Shown here: piece by piece, positions 1 to 6,225 of the stretch
Layout of the letters: every line of letters begins with the position of its first letter
Position numbering within the stretch: the stretch's first letter is position 1
Source of the DNA: Methylobacteriaceae bacterium
Lineage (GTDB): Bacteria; Pseudomonadota; Alphaproteobacteria; Rhizobiales; Beijerinckiaceae
NCBI GenBank assembly: GCA_031272615.1
Contig: JAISTL010000094.1
Span: forward strand, 1 to 8,663
Length of the DNA stretch: 8,663 bases
Reading direction: 5' to 3'
The notes under the pieces: generated by a model
Told to the model about the DNA's origin: nothing
The model's database searches: none
The model's input: only the letters and a program-made list of their open reading frames with translations
Translations under genes and position numbers: made by a program

Positions 1-41
1 TTGGAAATATAAAGGCGATTTCAACAGCGTTGTTTCTCGCC
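1..41 (-). terminator. Weak terminator-like hairpin downstream of the membrane-protein gene
   Basis: Bases 14-18 (GGCGA) pair with 37-41 (TCGCC). Inside them, 22-25 (CAAC) pair with 29-32 (GTTG), with short T-rich internal loops between the two stems. Read on the minus strand, the structure is followed by a T-rich stretch (13-1) that is interrupted by A and C. It lies about 90 bases past the stop codon of the gene ending at 131. The stems are short and the T-run is broken, so this is only a candidate. Nothing else can be supported in bases 1-130. Confidence 0.25.
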
Positions 42-130
42 CAATCAATCGGGTTCCGGTTCACTTGCGGCGTAATTCCTTTGACAGTCAGTTAAAGTGT
101 AAGGAGGGTACTTCGTCAACGCGGAAAACC

Positions 131-889
131 CTATACCCGCAATATTCCGCGCGTTCTATATTTTTTCCAGAAAAGCCACAAAAATCCCAGAAGATGACCC
201 GACAAAAATACTATCAACCAAACGCAACCCATATCCAACATCAAAAGCGGTTGCGCGAAGGGAAACCACCAACAAAACAAGAATATTCCCTCAACCACCA
301 AAGTATAAATCGCGCCAAACATCCAAGAAAAACTGAAAACAACTGGAACAAATACAAGAAATATCATTATCGTCAGGGTGTAATAATTAAACAATACATT
401 TTCGAAATAAAACATAAGCAATTCAGAAACATTTGCCTTGCGCTCCGAAATTGTCGCGAGTTGTTGAGTTGCCGAATCATAATCACCTATCTCCAATACC
501 AGCAAATCCCAATTCCCCCTATGAGCCGCATACACGGAGCGGCGGGGAGAATGGAAGGGGCGGCGACTAAGCACAAAATAGTCGTAGGTGGTGCCATCGA
601 AGGCATAAGGTCTGCAATACCAATCAACCACGCCAAGGTGGCCCGGCCCCGCAGGACCGGGACGGAAAGAAGAATTACATTTTACTCCAGTACAATAAAC
701 AACAAGGAAAAGGTGTTGTCGTGCGTCTTCTGAACGAAGAGAATCCTCTGGTATTTCATGGCACGGCAAAGAAGGTAATTCAGTGTTCGGACGTGCCCGA
801 TAAAAGGCAAGTATCAGGTTGAGCAGAACCACGGTCGAGACCATGGTCAAAAGAAAGAGTTCAGGGAAATAGTATCTCAACTTTTTCAT
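131..889 (-). CDS. Multi-pass membrane protein of unknown function, AT-rich
   Basis: I do not recognise this 252-residue protein. It starts with a basic MKKLRYY stretch and a first membrane segment at about residues 10-30. A soluble region of roughly 130 residues follows (about 31-165) and contains four cysteines (C43, C66, C71, C92), a glycine/proline-rich patch near 78-84 and several Tyr/Trp residues. Three further hydrophobic segments lie at about 168-190, 190-210 and 215-241, and the protein ends in a basic KKYRTRG tail. With the lysine-rich N-terminus inside, the soluble region would be periplasmic and its cysteines could form disulfides; that is inference. The ATG at 889 is preceded by only a weak GAGAA ribosome-binding sequence. 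GC is much lower than in the adjacent operon, although the middle of the gene is near 58 percent, so it may have a foreign origin. It lies 460 bases past the last transporter gene and probably has its own promoter. The hydrophobic pattern and the absence of stops make it more credible than the overlapping plus-strand reading frame. Confidence 0.7.
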   Translation of the reverse strand: MKKLRYYFPELFLLTMVSTVVLLNLILAFYRARPNTELPSLPCHEIPEDSLRSEDARQHLFLVVYCTGVKCNSSFRPGPAGPGHLGVVDWYCRPYAFDGTTYDYFVLSRRPFHSPRRSVYAAHRGNWDLLVLEIGDYDSATQQLATISERKANVSELLMFYFENVLFNYYTLTIMIFLVFVPVVFSFSWMFGAIYTLVVEGIFLFCWWFPFAQPLLMLDMGCVWLIVFLSGHLLGFLWLFWKKYRTRGILRV

Positions 890-952
890 CGGTTTTCTCG
901 AGCGCGCGGGAAAGTCAGGAAATTGATATTCTGTGATGATTTTTCGCGTGCT

Positions 953-988
953 GCAGCGGGGAACCGGACAGGTTCCCGCCGCTTTTTT
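953..988 (+). terminator. Strong hairpin followed by six T on the plus strand
   Basis: Bases 959-965 (GGGAACC) pair perfectly with 971-977 (GGTTCCC) around the loop GGACA. The stem extends with a bulged G958, then C957-G978 and G956-C979, an A/C mismatch, and C954-G981 and G953-C982. Six T follow directly at 983-988. This is a classic intrinsic-terminator shape, but only for plus-strand transcription, and there is no plus-strand gene to its left. On the minus strand it would be a stable hairpin at the very start of the leader of the membrane-protein mRNA. It could therefore end an antisense or small RNA, or act as a 5' leader structure. Confidence 0.5.
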
Positions 989-1017
989 ATCTATGAGTTA
1001 TCCCGCATCGCTGTCAA
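986..1017 (-). promoter_or_regulatory. Candidate promoter for the membrane-protein gene
   Basis: On the minus strand a perfect TTGACA -35 box lies at 1017-1012. The -10 element is poorly defined. CATAGA gives a 16-base spacer, TAGATA (993-988) an 18-base spacer, and GATAAA (991-986) a better sequence but a 20-base spacer. The position fits a leader of about 95 bases before the ATG at 889. The -35 match is good and the rest is weak. Confidence 0.35.
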
Positions 1018-1062
1018 GTTGAATCCCAAGTAGGATATGATTGGGCGCAACATATTGTTTTT

Positions 1063-1097
1063 CAACACCTTTCTCTTTCTGCTGGCTTTTGGTGTTG
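1063..1097. repeat. Perfect 7-bp inverted repeat with a 21-base spacer
   Basis: CAACACC at 1063-1069 is exactly complementary to GGTGTTG at 1091-1097. The spacer is pyrimidine-rich on the plus strand. Neither side is followed by a clean T-run, so it does not look like an intrinsic terminator. It could be a transcript stem at the end of the operon or a spaced operator, and a 7-bp match in a 460-base region can also arise by chance. Confidence 0.3.
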
Positions 1098-1349
1098 GTC
1101 TCCCGGCAACAAATGACAACTTCCGCAGGCCCGGCCCGTGGAGCCCGAAAAAACCCGTCTTCCGATTCCTTTCGCCTTCCCTTTTTGCCTTTCCACCCCT
1201 ATGATGGATAGATCCGGGACCTTCGTGAACACCCGGGTCGGACACCGTAAGGAAACACCATGACTGTCCCGGTTTTGACGACGGTGATTCATGGCGACAT
1301 CGAATCCGTCCGCGAATATCTCCGCCTCCCGACTCTTTCTTCCCTCCGT

Positions 1350-2351
1350 TCAGGCGTTTCCGTCGTTCAAATGGCACGCCGAGCGGCGGCCGGGGCCGAT
1401 ATCGCGCAATTCCGGTTTGAGTTCCCGGCATATCGGCTTGGCGAACGGGCAGCGCGGATGGAAATGGCAGCCGGGCGGCGGCGCGAGCGGCGACGGGATT
1501 TCCCCCTTGACCGGGTTGAAGGTGGCGTGGCGCCGGTCCAGCCGCGGCACTTCCCGCAGCAGCGCCCGGGTGTAGGGATGGTTGGGCGAGGAGAAAAGCT
1601 CGGCCACCGCGCCCTCTTCGACAATACGCCCGAGATACATCACCATGACGCGGTCAGCGATATGGCGCACAACGCCGATGTCATGGCTGACGAACAGATA
1701 ACTCAAGCCGAGGTCACGGCGCAACTCCATGAACAGGTTGATGATTTGGGCCTGGATGGAGACATCGAGCGACGCCACCGCCTCGTCGCAGACAATCAGG
1801 TCCGGTTCCACCGCCAGCGCGCGGGCGATGCCGATACGCTGGCGCTGGCCGCCGGAAAACTGATGCGGGAAACGGTCCTTGGTGGAGGGGTCGAGCCCGG
1901 CCTTGCGCAGGATGCCGTCAATATAGCCGTTGAGTTCCGCCCTGGGCCTGACGCGGTGATAGGCCGGCGCCTCGCCGACCAGCCGCCCCATGCGATAGCG
2001 CGGATTGAGTGAATCCAACGGGTCCTGGAACACCATCTGCACCTTGAGAGCGGCGCGGCGCGCCTCCTCGCCCTTGAGATCGGACAGAGGGACGCCGCGG
2101 TAGAATACGGTTCCCGCCGTCGGCCGGTCGATGCCGGCAATCATGCGCCCCAGCGTCGATTTTCCGCAGCCGCTCTCGCCGACAAGCCCGACGGCCTCGC
2201 CCTCGTGAACGGTGAGGTCCACCGAGTCGACGGCATGAACGGCGATGTCCTTCTGGTTCGCACCCAGCAGGTTGGCAAGCCTGGCCGCCAGATCCGGCTT
2301 GCGGGTGAAGACGCGGCTCACGGCCCGGGTTTCAATCAGGGGCGTCGGCAT
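1350..2351 (-). CDS. ABC importer ATPase, DppF/OppF type
   Basis: This is the second nucleotide-binding subunit of the importer. It hydrolyses ATP at the cytoplasmic face of the permease pair. The 333-residue protein has Walker A GESGCGKS (58-65), Q-loop Q109, signature FSGGQRQ (165-171), Walker B DLIVCDE (184-190) and switch histidine H223. The C-terminal extension typical of oligopeptide/dipeptide ATPases follows, with NHPYTRALL near 257 and four cysteines (C295, C301, C308, C326) in the CHFHPRC region. In related oligopeptide importers these cysteines have been reported to hold an iron-sulfur cluster. The start ATG overlaps the stop of the preceding ATPase gene by one base (TGATG) and has GGAGG seven bases upstream, so a longer upstream reading of this frame is not needed. 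The VASLD after Walker B replaces the commoner VSALD but keeps the D-loop aspartate. It is the last gene of the operon. The specific ligand cannot be read from the ATPase. Confidence 0.95.
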   Translation of the reverse strand: MPTPLIETRAVSRVFTRKPDLAARLANLLGANQKDIAVHAVDSVDLTVHEGEAVGLVGESGCGKSTLGRMIAGIDRPTAGTVFYRGVPLSDLKGEEARRAALKVQMVFQDPLDSLNPRYRMGRLVGEAPAYHRVRPRAELNGYIDGILRKAGLDPSTKDRFPHQFSGGQRQRIGIARALAVEPDLIVCDEAVASLDVSIQAQIINLFMELRRDLGLSYLFVSHDIGVVRHIADRVMVMYLGRIVEEGAVAELFSSPNHPYTRALLREVPRLDRRHATFNPVKGEIPSPLAPPPGCHFHPRCPFAKPICRELKPELRDIGPGRRSACHLNDGNA

Positions 2352-3328
2352 CACGAGTCCTCCACCAATGGATGAACGCAGCGGGCGAAACGGCCCGGCC
2401 CGAAGGCGGAAAGCGGAATATCGCCCCGGCACTCCGGCGTCGCCAGGGCGCAGCGCGGATGAAAGCGGCAGCCCGCCGGCATACGGTCGATGGCGGGAGT
2501 CATGCCGGGAATCTGGTAGAGCGGTTCGCCCGGCCGGTTGTGCCACGGCACCGAGCGGATGAGGCCGCGGGTATAGGGGTGGATCGGCCGGTCGAGGATG
2601 TCGTCAACGGCGCCGAGCTCAACGATACGCCCGCCGTACATCACATAAACCCGGGTGGTCAGGCCCGCCACCACCGTCAGATCGTGGGTGATCCACACGA
2701 GCCCGGCCCCGGTATCCCGGCAGAGCTTTTGCATTTCCGAGAGAATCTGCCCTTGGATGGTGACATCGAGAGCCGTCGTCGGTTCGTCGGCGATGATGAT
2801 ATCCGGGCGGTTGAGAAGGGCGATGGCAATGGCGACGCGCTGGCGCATGCCTCCGGAAAACTGGTGCGGATAAGCTTTCAGACGTTCCTCCGGGGAGGGA
2901 ATGCCGACTTGCCCGAGGGCGTCCCGGCATCTCGTCCGCGCGGTTTCGGCGTCGATGCGGGAATCATGGGCGCTCAGCGCTTCCATCATCTGGGTGTCGA
3001 TGCGCAGCACCGGGTTGAGGGTCATCATCGGGTCCTGGAAGATCATGGCGATGCGGGCGCCGCGAATCTGCCGCAGGCGTTCCTTGCCGGCGCTCACCAG
3101 GTCTTCGCCGTTCAGCAGGATTTTGCCTTTGGTGATTTCCCCCGGTTTGTCGATGAGCCCCATGATGGACAAGCCGGTTACCGATTTCCCGGAACCGGAT
3201 TCCCCCACCAGGCCGATGATTTCTCCTTTGTCGACGAACAGGTCGACATCGCTCACCGCCGGCACCATGCGGCCGCGGATGCGAAAACACGTTTCAAGAC
3301 CGATGACCGATAAGGCGGGGTTTGTCAT
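2351..3328 (-). CDS. ABC importer ATPase, DppD/OppD type
   Basis: This is the first nucleotide-binding subunit of the importer and should pair with the DppF-type ATPase encoded next to it. The 325-residue protein contains Walker A GESGSGKS (42-49), Q-loop Q98 in FQDP, signature FSGGMRQ (157-163), Walker B DIIIADE (176-182) and switch histidine H215 in WITHD. The oligopeptide-type C-terminal extension carries HPYTRGLI (250-257) and four cysteines (C287, C293, C300, C317), spaced as in relatives reported to bind an iron-sulfur cluster. Two starts are possible. A GTG at 3337 overlaps the preceding permease stop. The ATG at 3328 has AGGGG eight bases upstream and is preferred, because the GTG has no good ribosome binding sequence. 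Length and motifs are normal for the family. It overlaps its downstream neighbour by one base, so the two ATPases are probably translationally coupled. Confidence 0.95.
   Translation of the reverse strand: MTNPALSVIGLETCFRIRGRMVPAVSDVDLFVDKGEIIGLVGESGSGKSVTGLSIMGLIDKPGEITKGKILLNGEDLVSAGKERLRQIRGARIAMIFQDPMMTLNPVLRIDTQMMEALSAHDSRIDAETARTRCRDALGQVGIPSPEERLKAYPHQFSGGMRQRVAIAIALLNRPDIIIADEPTTALDVTIQGQILSEMQKLCRDTGAGLVWITHDLTVVAGLTTRVYVMYGGRIVELGAVDDILDRPIHPYTRGLIRSVPWHNRPGEPLYQIPGMTPAIDRMPAGCRFHPRCALATPECRGDIPLSAFGPGRFARCVHPLVEDS
2359..2363 (-). promoter_or_regulatory. Ribosome binding site fixing the start of the DppF-type ATPase
   Basis: GGAGG lies seven bases before the ATG at 2351, inside the end of the upstream gene. 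It supports the 333-residue start over longer in-frame extensions that overlap the preceding gene. Confidence 0.75.
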
Positions 3329-3333
3329 GGTTG

Positions 3334-4269
3334 TCACCCCTGGTGTCTCGGATTGAGAATATCGCGCAGGCCGTCGCCGATGAGATTGATGCCGACGACC
3401 AGCACCAGCAGGGCCAGCCCCGGAAACAGGCTGATCCAGTAATCTCCGGAAAGGAGATACTCAAAACCGTTGGAGATGAGCAGCCCCAGCGACGGCTCTG
3501 TGACCGGCAGGCCGATGCCGAGGAAGGACAGCGTCGCTTCCAGCATGATGGCGTAGGCAAGCCGCATGGTTGCCACCACGATGAGCGGCGGCAGACAGTT
3601 GGGCAGGATGTGGCTGAAAATGATGCGGGACTTGGGAAGCGCGAGGCAGATGACGGCGTCGACATAGGAGCGGCGCCGTTCAACCAGCGCGCTGCCGCGC
3701 ACGGTGCGGGCGTAGTAGGCCCATTGGGTGACCACCAGCGCCAGAATAATCTTGTCAATGCCCTGCCCGAGAATGGCCAGCAGGATGAGCGCAATCAGAA
3801 TGGCCGGGAAGGAGAGCTGCATATCGACAATGCGCATGATCACGGCGTCGGTGCGCCCTCCGGCATAGGCGCTGATGAGACCGGCCGCCGCTCCCAGCAC
3901 CAGGGCGATGGCGGCGCTGGAGGCGCCCACCACAAGGCTGGTCCTGAGCCCGTAGAGGATGGCGGAGAACAGGTCGCGCCCCTGGTCATCGGTGCCGAGA
4001 ATGAAAATCATGCCGGTGAAACTCTTTGAGCCGGGCGGCAGCCGGCCGTCGAGAATATCGAGCTCAGCCAGATCATAGGGGTTCTGCGGGACAATCCACG
4101 GCGCGATGATTGAAACGACGAGCAACACGCCGACCAGAATCAATCCGGTGAGGGCGAAGCGATCCCGCACCAGGGCCAAAAACACCGTCATGAACGGCGA
4201 ATGGGCCTCTCCCACCGGTTCGAAGGCGTCGGTTTCCATGGGCATGGGCCGGGACATGGGTTCGCTCAT
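3334..4269 (-). CDS. ABC importer permease, DppC/OppC type
   Basis: This is the second transmembrane subunit of the importer in the cytoplasmic membrane. It has 311 residues: a cytoplasmic N-terminal tail of about 35 residues rich in Met, Pro and acidic residues, then membrane segments at about 40-62, 108-138, 150-182, 228-253 and 277-300. The family motif LGTDDQGRDLFS (91-102) lies after the first segment, as in DppC/OppC proteins. The cytoplasmic coupling loop is near 201-224, ending in RIIFSHILPN. In it the normally conserved glycine appears as alanine (A210, in CLALPKS), which is unusual. The frame stays open well upstream, but the ATG at 4269 overlaps the preceding permease stop as ATGA and has GGAGG six bases upstream, so this start is well supported. 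The stop at 3334-3336 lies within the ribosome-binding region of the next gene. Confidence 0.94.
   Translation of the reverse strand: MSEPMSRPMPMETDAFEPVGEAHSPFMTVFLALVRDRFALTGLILVGVLLVVSIIAPWIVPQNPYDLAELDILDGRLPPGSKSFTGMIFILGTDDQGRDLFSAILYGLRTSLVVGASSAAIALVLGAAAGLISAYAGGRTDAVIMRIVDMQLSFPAILIALILLAILGQGIDKIILALVVTQWAYYARTVRGSALVERRRSYVDAVICLALPKSRIIFSHILPNCLPPLIVVATMRLAYAIMLEATLSFLGIGLPVTEPSLGLLISNGFEYLLSGDYWISLFPGLALLVLVVGINLIGDGLRDILNPRHQG
3337..3341 (-). promoter_or_regulatory. Ribosome binding site deciding the start of the DppD-type ATPase
   Basis: AGGGG at 3341-3337 is eight bases from the ATG at 3328. The earlier GTG at 3337 has no comparable purine-rich sequence upstream, so the ATG start is favoured. 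Confidence 0.6.
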
Positions 4270-5243
4270 TCCGATCCTCCCTCGAGGCGTACCCGCGGGT
4301 CGACCACGGAATAAAGAATGTCGACAACGAGATTGATCAGGCTGAACATCAGCACGATGATCATCAGATAGGCGAGGATCAGCGGGCGGTCGAGATTGCC
4401 TATGGCGTCGATGATCAGCTTGCCCATGCCGGGCCAGGAGAACACGGTTTCCGTCACCACCGCGAAGGCGATGACGGAACCCAACTCCAGGCCGATCACC
4501 GTAATCAGCGGAATCAGCGTGTTCTTCAGCACATGGACGAAGACGATACGGGCGTCCGTAAGGCCCTTGGCGCGGGCAAAACGGATATATTCCATCTGCA
4601 GACACTCGATGACTCCGGCACGGGTCAGGCGGATGACCAGCGACACCTTGTAGAGCGCCAGGTTGATGGCGGGCAGGATGAGGTGCGCCAGCCCGTCCCA
4701 CGTGAGGAAGCTGACGGGAACGCCGAGGAGTTCGACGGTTTGCCCCCGCCCCGAAGCCGGCAGCCAGCCGAGCTTGACGGAGAACAGCATCACCAGCATC
4801 AGGCCGATCCAGAAGGTCGGCAGGCTGAAACCGAGGATGGAGAAGGTCATGATCATTCTGGATGTCAGCCGGTCAGGTTTCAGCCCCGCCCATACGCCCA
4901 GAGGAATGCCGACGAACACGGCGAGAACGAGCGCGCAGAAGGCCAGTTCCAGGGTGGCGGGCATCCGCGAGAGGATGAGCTTCAGGGCGGGTTGGTTGAA
5001 CACGAAGGAATTGCCGAGGTCGCCGGCCAGCGAGTTGGTGAGGAATGTCCAGTATTGCGTCCATACCGGCTGATCCAGCCCGAAGGCGCGGATGATGTCC
5101 TGCCGTTCCTGGGGCGTGGCGCTGGCGCTGATCAACACATCCACCGGATTGCCGATCATGTAGACGCCGACGAACACCAGCACCGACATCACGAACAGTG
5201 TCAAAACCGTCTGGAAGGAGCGTCGCAGCAGGTAAGCCGTCAT
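4266..5243 (-). CDS. ABC importer permease, DppB/OppB type
   Basis: This is the first transmembrane subunit of the importer, which forms the membrane channel with the DppC-type partner. It has 325 residues, normal for the family. An N-terminal membrane segment lies at about 10-31. A periplasmic stretch follows with FGLDQPVWTQY and GDLGNSF (75-80), both hallmarks of DppB-type permeases. Further membrane segments lie at about 99-120, 130-156, 186-206, 242-265 and 288-312. The coupling loop that contacts the ATPase is EYIRFARAKGLTDARIVFVH (218-237) with its conserved glycine G227. The ATG at 5243 follows GGAGG by seven bases and sits 15 bases after the upstream hydrolase stop. The stop overlaps the next permease start as ATGA. 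The tight coupling to the hydrolase gene makes a shared transcript very likely. Confidence 0.95.
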   Translation of the reverse strand: MTAYLLRRSFQTVLTLFVMSVLVFVGVYMIGNPVDVLISASATPQERQDIIRAFGLDQPVWTQYWTFLTNSLAGDLGNSFVFNQPALKLILSRMPATLELAFCALVLAVFVGIPLGVWAGLKPDRLTSRMIMTFSILGFSLPTFWIGLMLVMLFSVKLGWLPASGRGQTVELLGVPVSFLTWDGLAHLILPAINLALYKVSLVIRLTRAGVIECLQMEYIRFARAKGLTDARIVFVHVLKNTLIPLITVIGLELGSVIAFAVVTETVFSWPGMGKLIIDAIGNLDRPLILAYLMIIVLMFSLINLVVDILYSVVDPRVRLEGGSE

Positions 5244-5258
5244 GATCGAACCTCCGCC

Positions 5259-6218
5259 TCAAACCGTTTTATCAGAGTTTCCAAGCCGGGCAAAGCACTG
5301 CGTCAGCAGGGCGAAAAACCCTTCTTCATCGATGGCCCGCACAATCTCGGCGTTGGCTTCCCGGTCACCCTTGCCCCAGAAATCCGCCCAGGAGTGGCCC
5401 ATGGTTTTGCCGGTGATTTCGGCTCCGACGGCGGCGCGGGCGGTGGAAAAGAGTTCGGGCTTCAGCAGATAGGCGATGACCATGGCGTCATGAACCGGGC
5501 CCCCGGGACGGCCGTAGCGGCGGATATCGCTGCGGTCCGCCGCCCGGAAGAGACAGGCGGCCACTTTGCCCGGCAGGCCGCCGACCCGCTCGATGCCGGC
5601 GAGGTGGGTTTCGGTCATCAGGGCTTGAAAGGTGGCGTCAATGGGGATGACGACCAGGGGAATTGCCGATGAAAAGACGATTTCCGCCGCATGGGGGTCA
5701 GCGTAGACGTTGAATTCGGCAAAGGGGACGCAGTTGCCCAGCGCCGTAAAAGCCCCGCCCATCATGACGATCCGTCCGATGCCGGCGGCCACCTCCGGTG
5801 AATACCGAAGCGCCGCGGCGACATTGGTCAGCGGACCCATGGTACACAGGGTCAGCGGCCTGGCGCGGCGGGCGGCGTCAACCGCTTCGCCCACCAGGAA
5901 CGGCACGGCGTGGAGGGCTTCGATGCTCTTTTCGGCCGGCGGAACCAGGGAATCGGAAAAAGCGCCGAGGTGGGCGTACTTGCCGTAGACCTGAGCGCGC
6001 ATCAACGGGCCGGGGCATCCGGCATAAACCGGCAGGTCCGGCCGGCCGGCCAGCGCCGCCATTTTGCAGGCATTGCTGAGCGCCGCTTCAAGCGGCAGAT
6101 TTCCGGCGACCACCGTGAGCGCCGCCACCTCGAGTTCGGGCGAGGCCAGAGCGCTCAACACCGCCAACGCGTCATCGACCCCGAGGTCCGTATCAATCAC
6201 AATCCGGCATTTCGTCAT
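5259..6218 (-). CDS. Nucleoside hydrolase (inosine-uridine preferring family), copy 2
   Basis: This is a cytoplasmic enzyme expected to split the N-glycosidic bond of a ribonucleoside to give the free base and ribose. It has 319 residues, usual for the family. The calcium-binding N-terminal motif DTDLGVDD (D9, D11, D15, D16) is complete. Also present are the GN at 39-40, GPLTN (128-132), MGGAF (153-157), AEFNVYADP (167-175, with E168 and N170 expected at the active site), and H243-D244, the conserved HD pair. No signal peptide is seen, so it acts on imported material. It starts seven bases after the first hydrolase stop and ends 15 bases before the permease start. It shares many long motifs with copy 1, including DPHAAxIVFSS and LxKPELF, so the pair probably arose by tandem duplication. 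The loop before the HD pair differs (RAADRSDIRRY here, with Y235), so specificity may differ. Base preference cannot be predicted safely. Confidence 0.93.
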   Translation of the reverse strand: MTKCRIVIDTDLGVDDALAVLSALASPELEVAALTVVAGNLPLEAALSNACKMAALAGRPDLPVYAGCPGPLMRAQVYGKYAHLGAFSDSLVPPAEKSIEALHAVPFLVGEAVDAARRARPLTLCTMGPLTNVAAALRYSPEVAAGIGRIVMMGGAFTALGNCVPFAEFNVYADPHAAEIVFSSAIPLVVIPIDATFQALMTETHLAGIERVGGLPGKVAACLFRAADRSDIRRYGRPGGPVHDAMVIAYLLKPELFSTARAAVGAEITGKTMGHSWADFWGKGDREANAEIVRAIDEEGFFALLTQCFARLGNSDKTV

Positions 6219-6225
6219 GATTCAC

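Larger units (their letters stand above)
890..1349. other. Intergenic region without a supported gene
   Basis: This 460-base stretch separates the transporter operon from the membrane-protein gene. Open frames on both strands here are short, low in recognisable features and run into the antisense of the last ATPase gene. I see no tRNA or transposase remnant. It holds a candidate promoter (986-1017), a strong hairpin with a plus-strand T-run (953-988), a 7-bp inverted repeat (1063-1097), a pyrimidine-rich plus-strand tract (about 1154-1200), and a well-formed ribosome binding site with start codon on the plus strand at 1249-1262. No clear intrinsic terminator for the operon is visible on the minus strand after the ATPase stop at 1350. 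Confidence 0.6.

Noticed and set aside
81..109. Plus-strand TTGACA at 81-86 as a promoter
   Set aside because: No -10 element is found at 16-18 bases and there is no plus-strand gene to serve. The nearby AAGGAGG has no start codon at a proper distance.
65..733. Plus-strand reading frame of 222 codons with many Lys, Asn and Gln
   Set aside because: It is the shadow of the minus-strand membrane-protein gene. It has no ordered hydrophobic or domain pattern and begins with TTG, whereas the minus-strand frame shows clear membrane segments.
991..1431. Minus-strand frame of 146 codons and a nested frame at 1062-1292
   Set aside because: The long frame begins inside the ATPase gene in another frame. 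The nested frame has no ribosome binding site. Both encode low-complexity Arg/Gly/Lys-rich sequence without domain features.
1260..2012. Plus-strand reading frame of 250 codons
   Set aside because: Beyond its first 30 codons it is the antisense of the DppF-type ATPase, with no recognisable motif. Only the start signal was kept as a low-interest finding.
2372..3313. Plus-strand frame of 313 codons opposite the DppD-type ATPase
   Set aside because: Long antisense frames are expected in GC-rich genes with strong codon bias. The minus strand carries a complete set of ATPase motifs.
3334..4701. 455-codon reading of the DppC-type permease
   Set aside because: The first 144 codons overlap the DppB-type gene and have no membrane-protein character. 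The ATG at 4269 has GGAGG and an ATGA overlap, and gives the family length.
4533..5672. Plus-strand frame of 379 codons across a permease and a hydrolase gene
   Set aside because: It spans two well-supported minus-strand genes, is very rich in Gly, Asp, Gln and Arg, and shows no motif or start signal.
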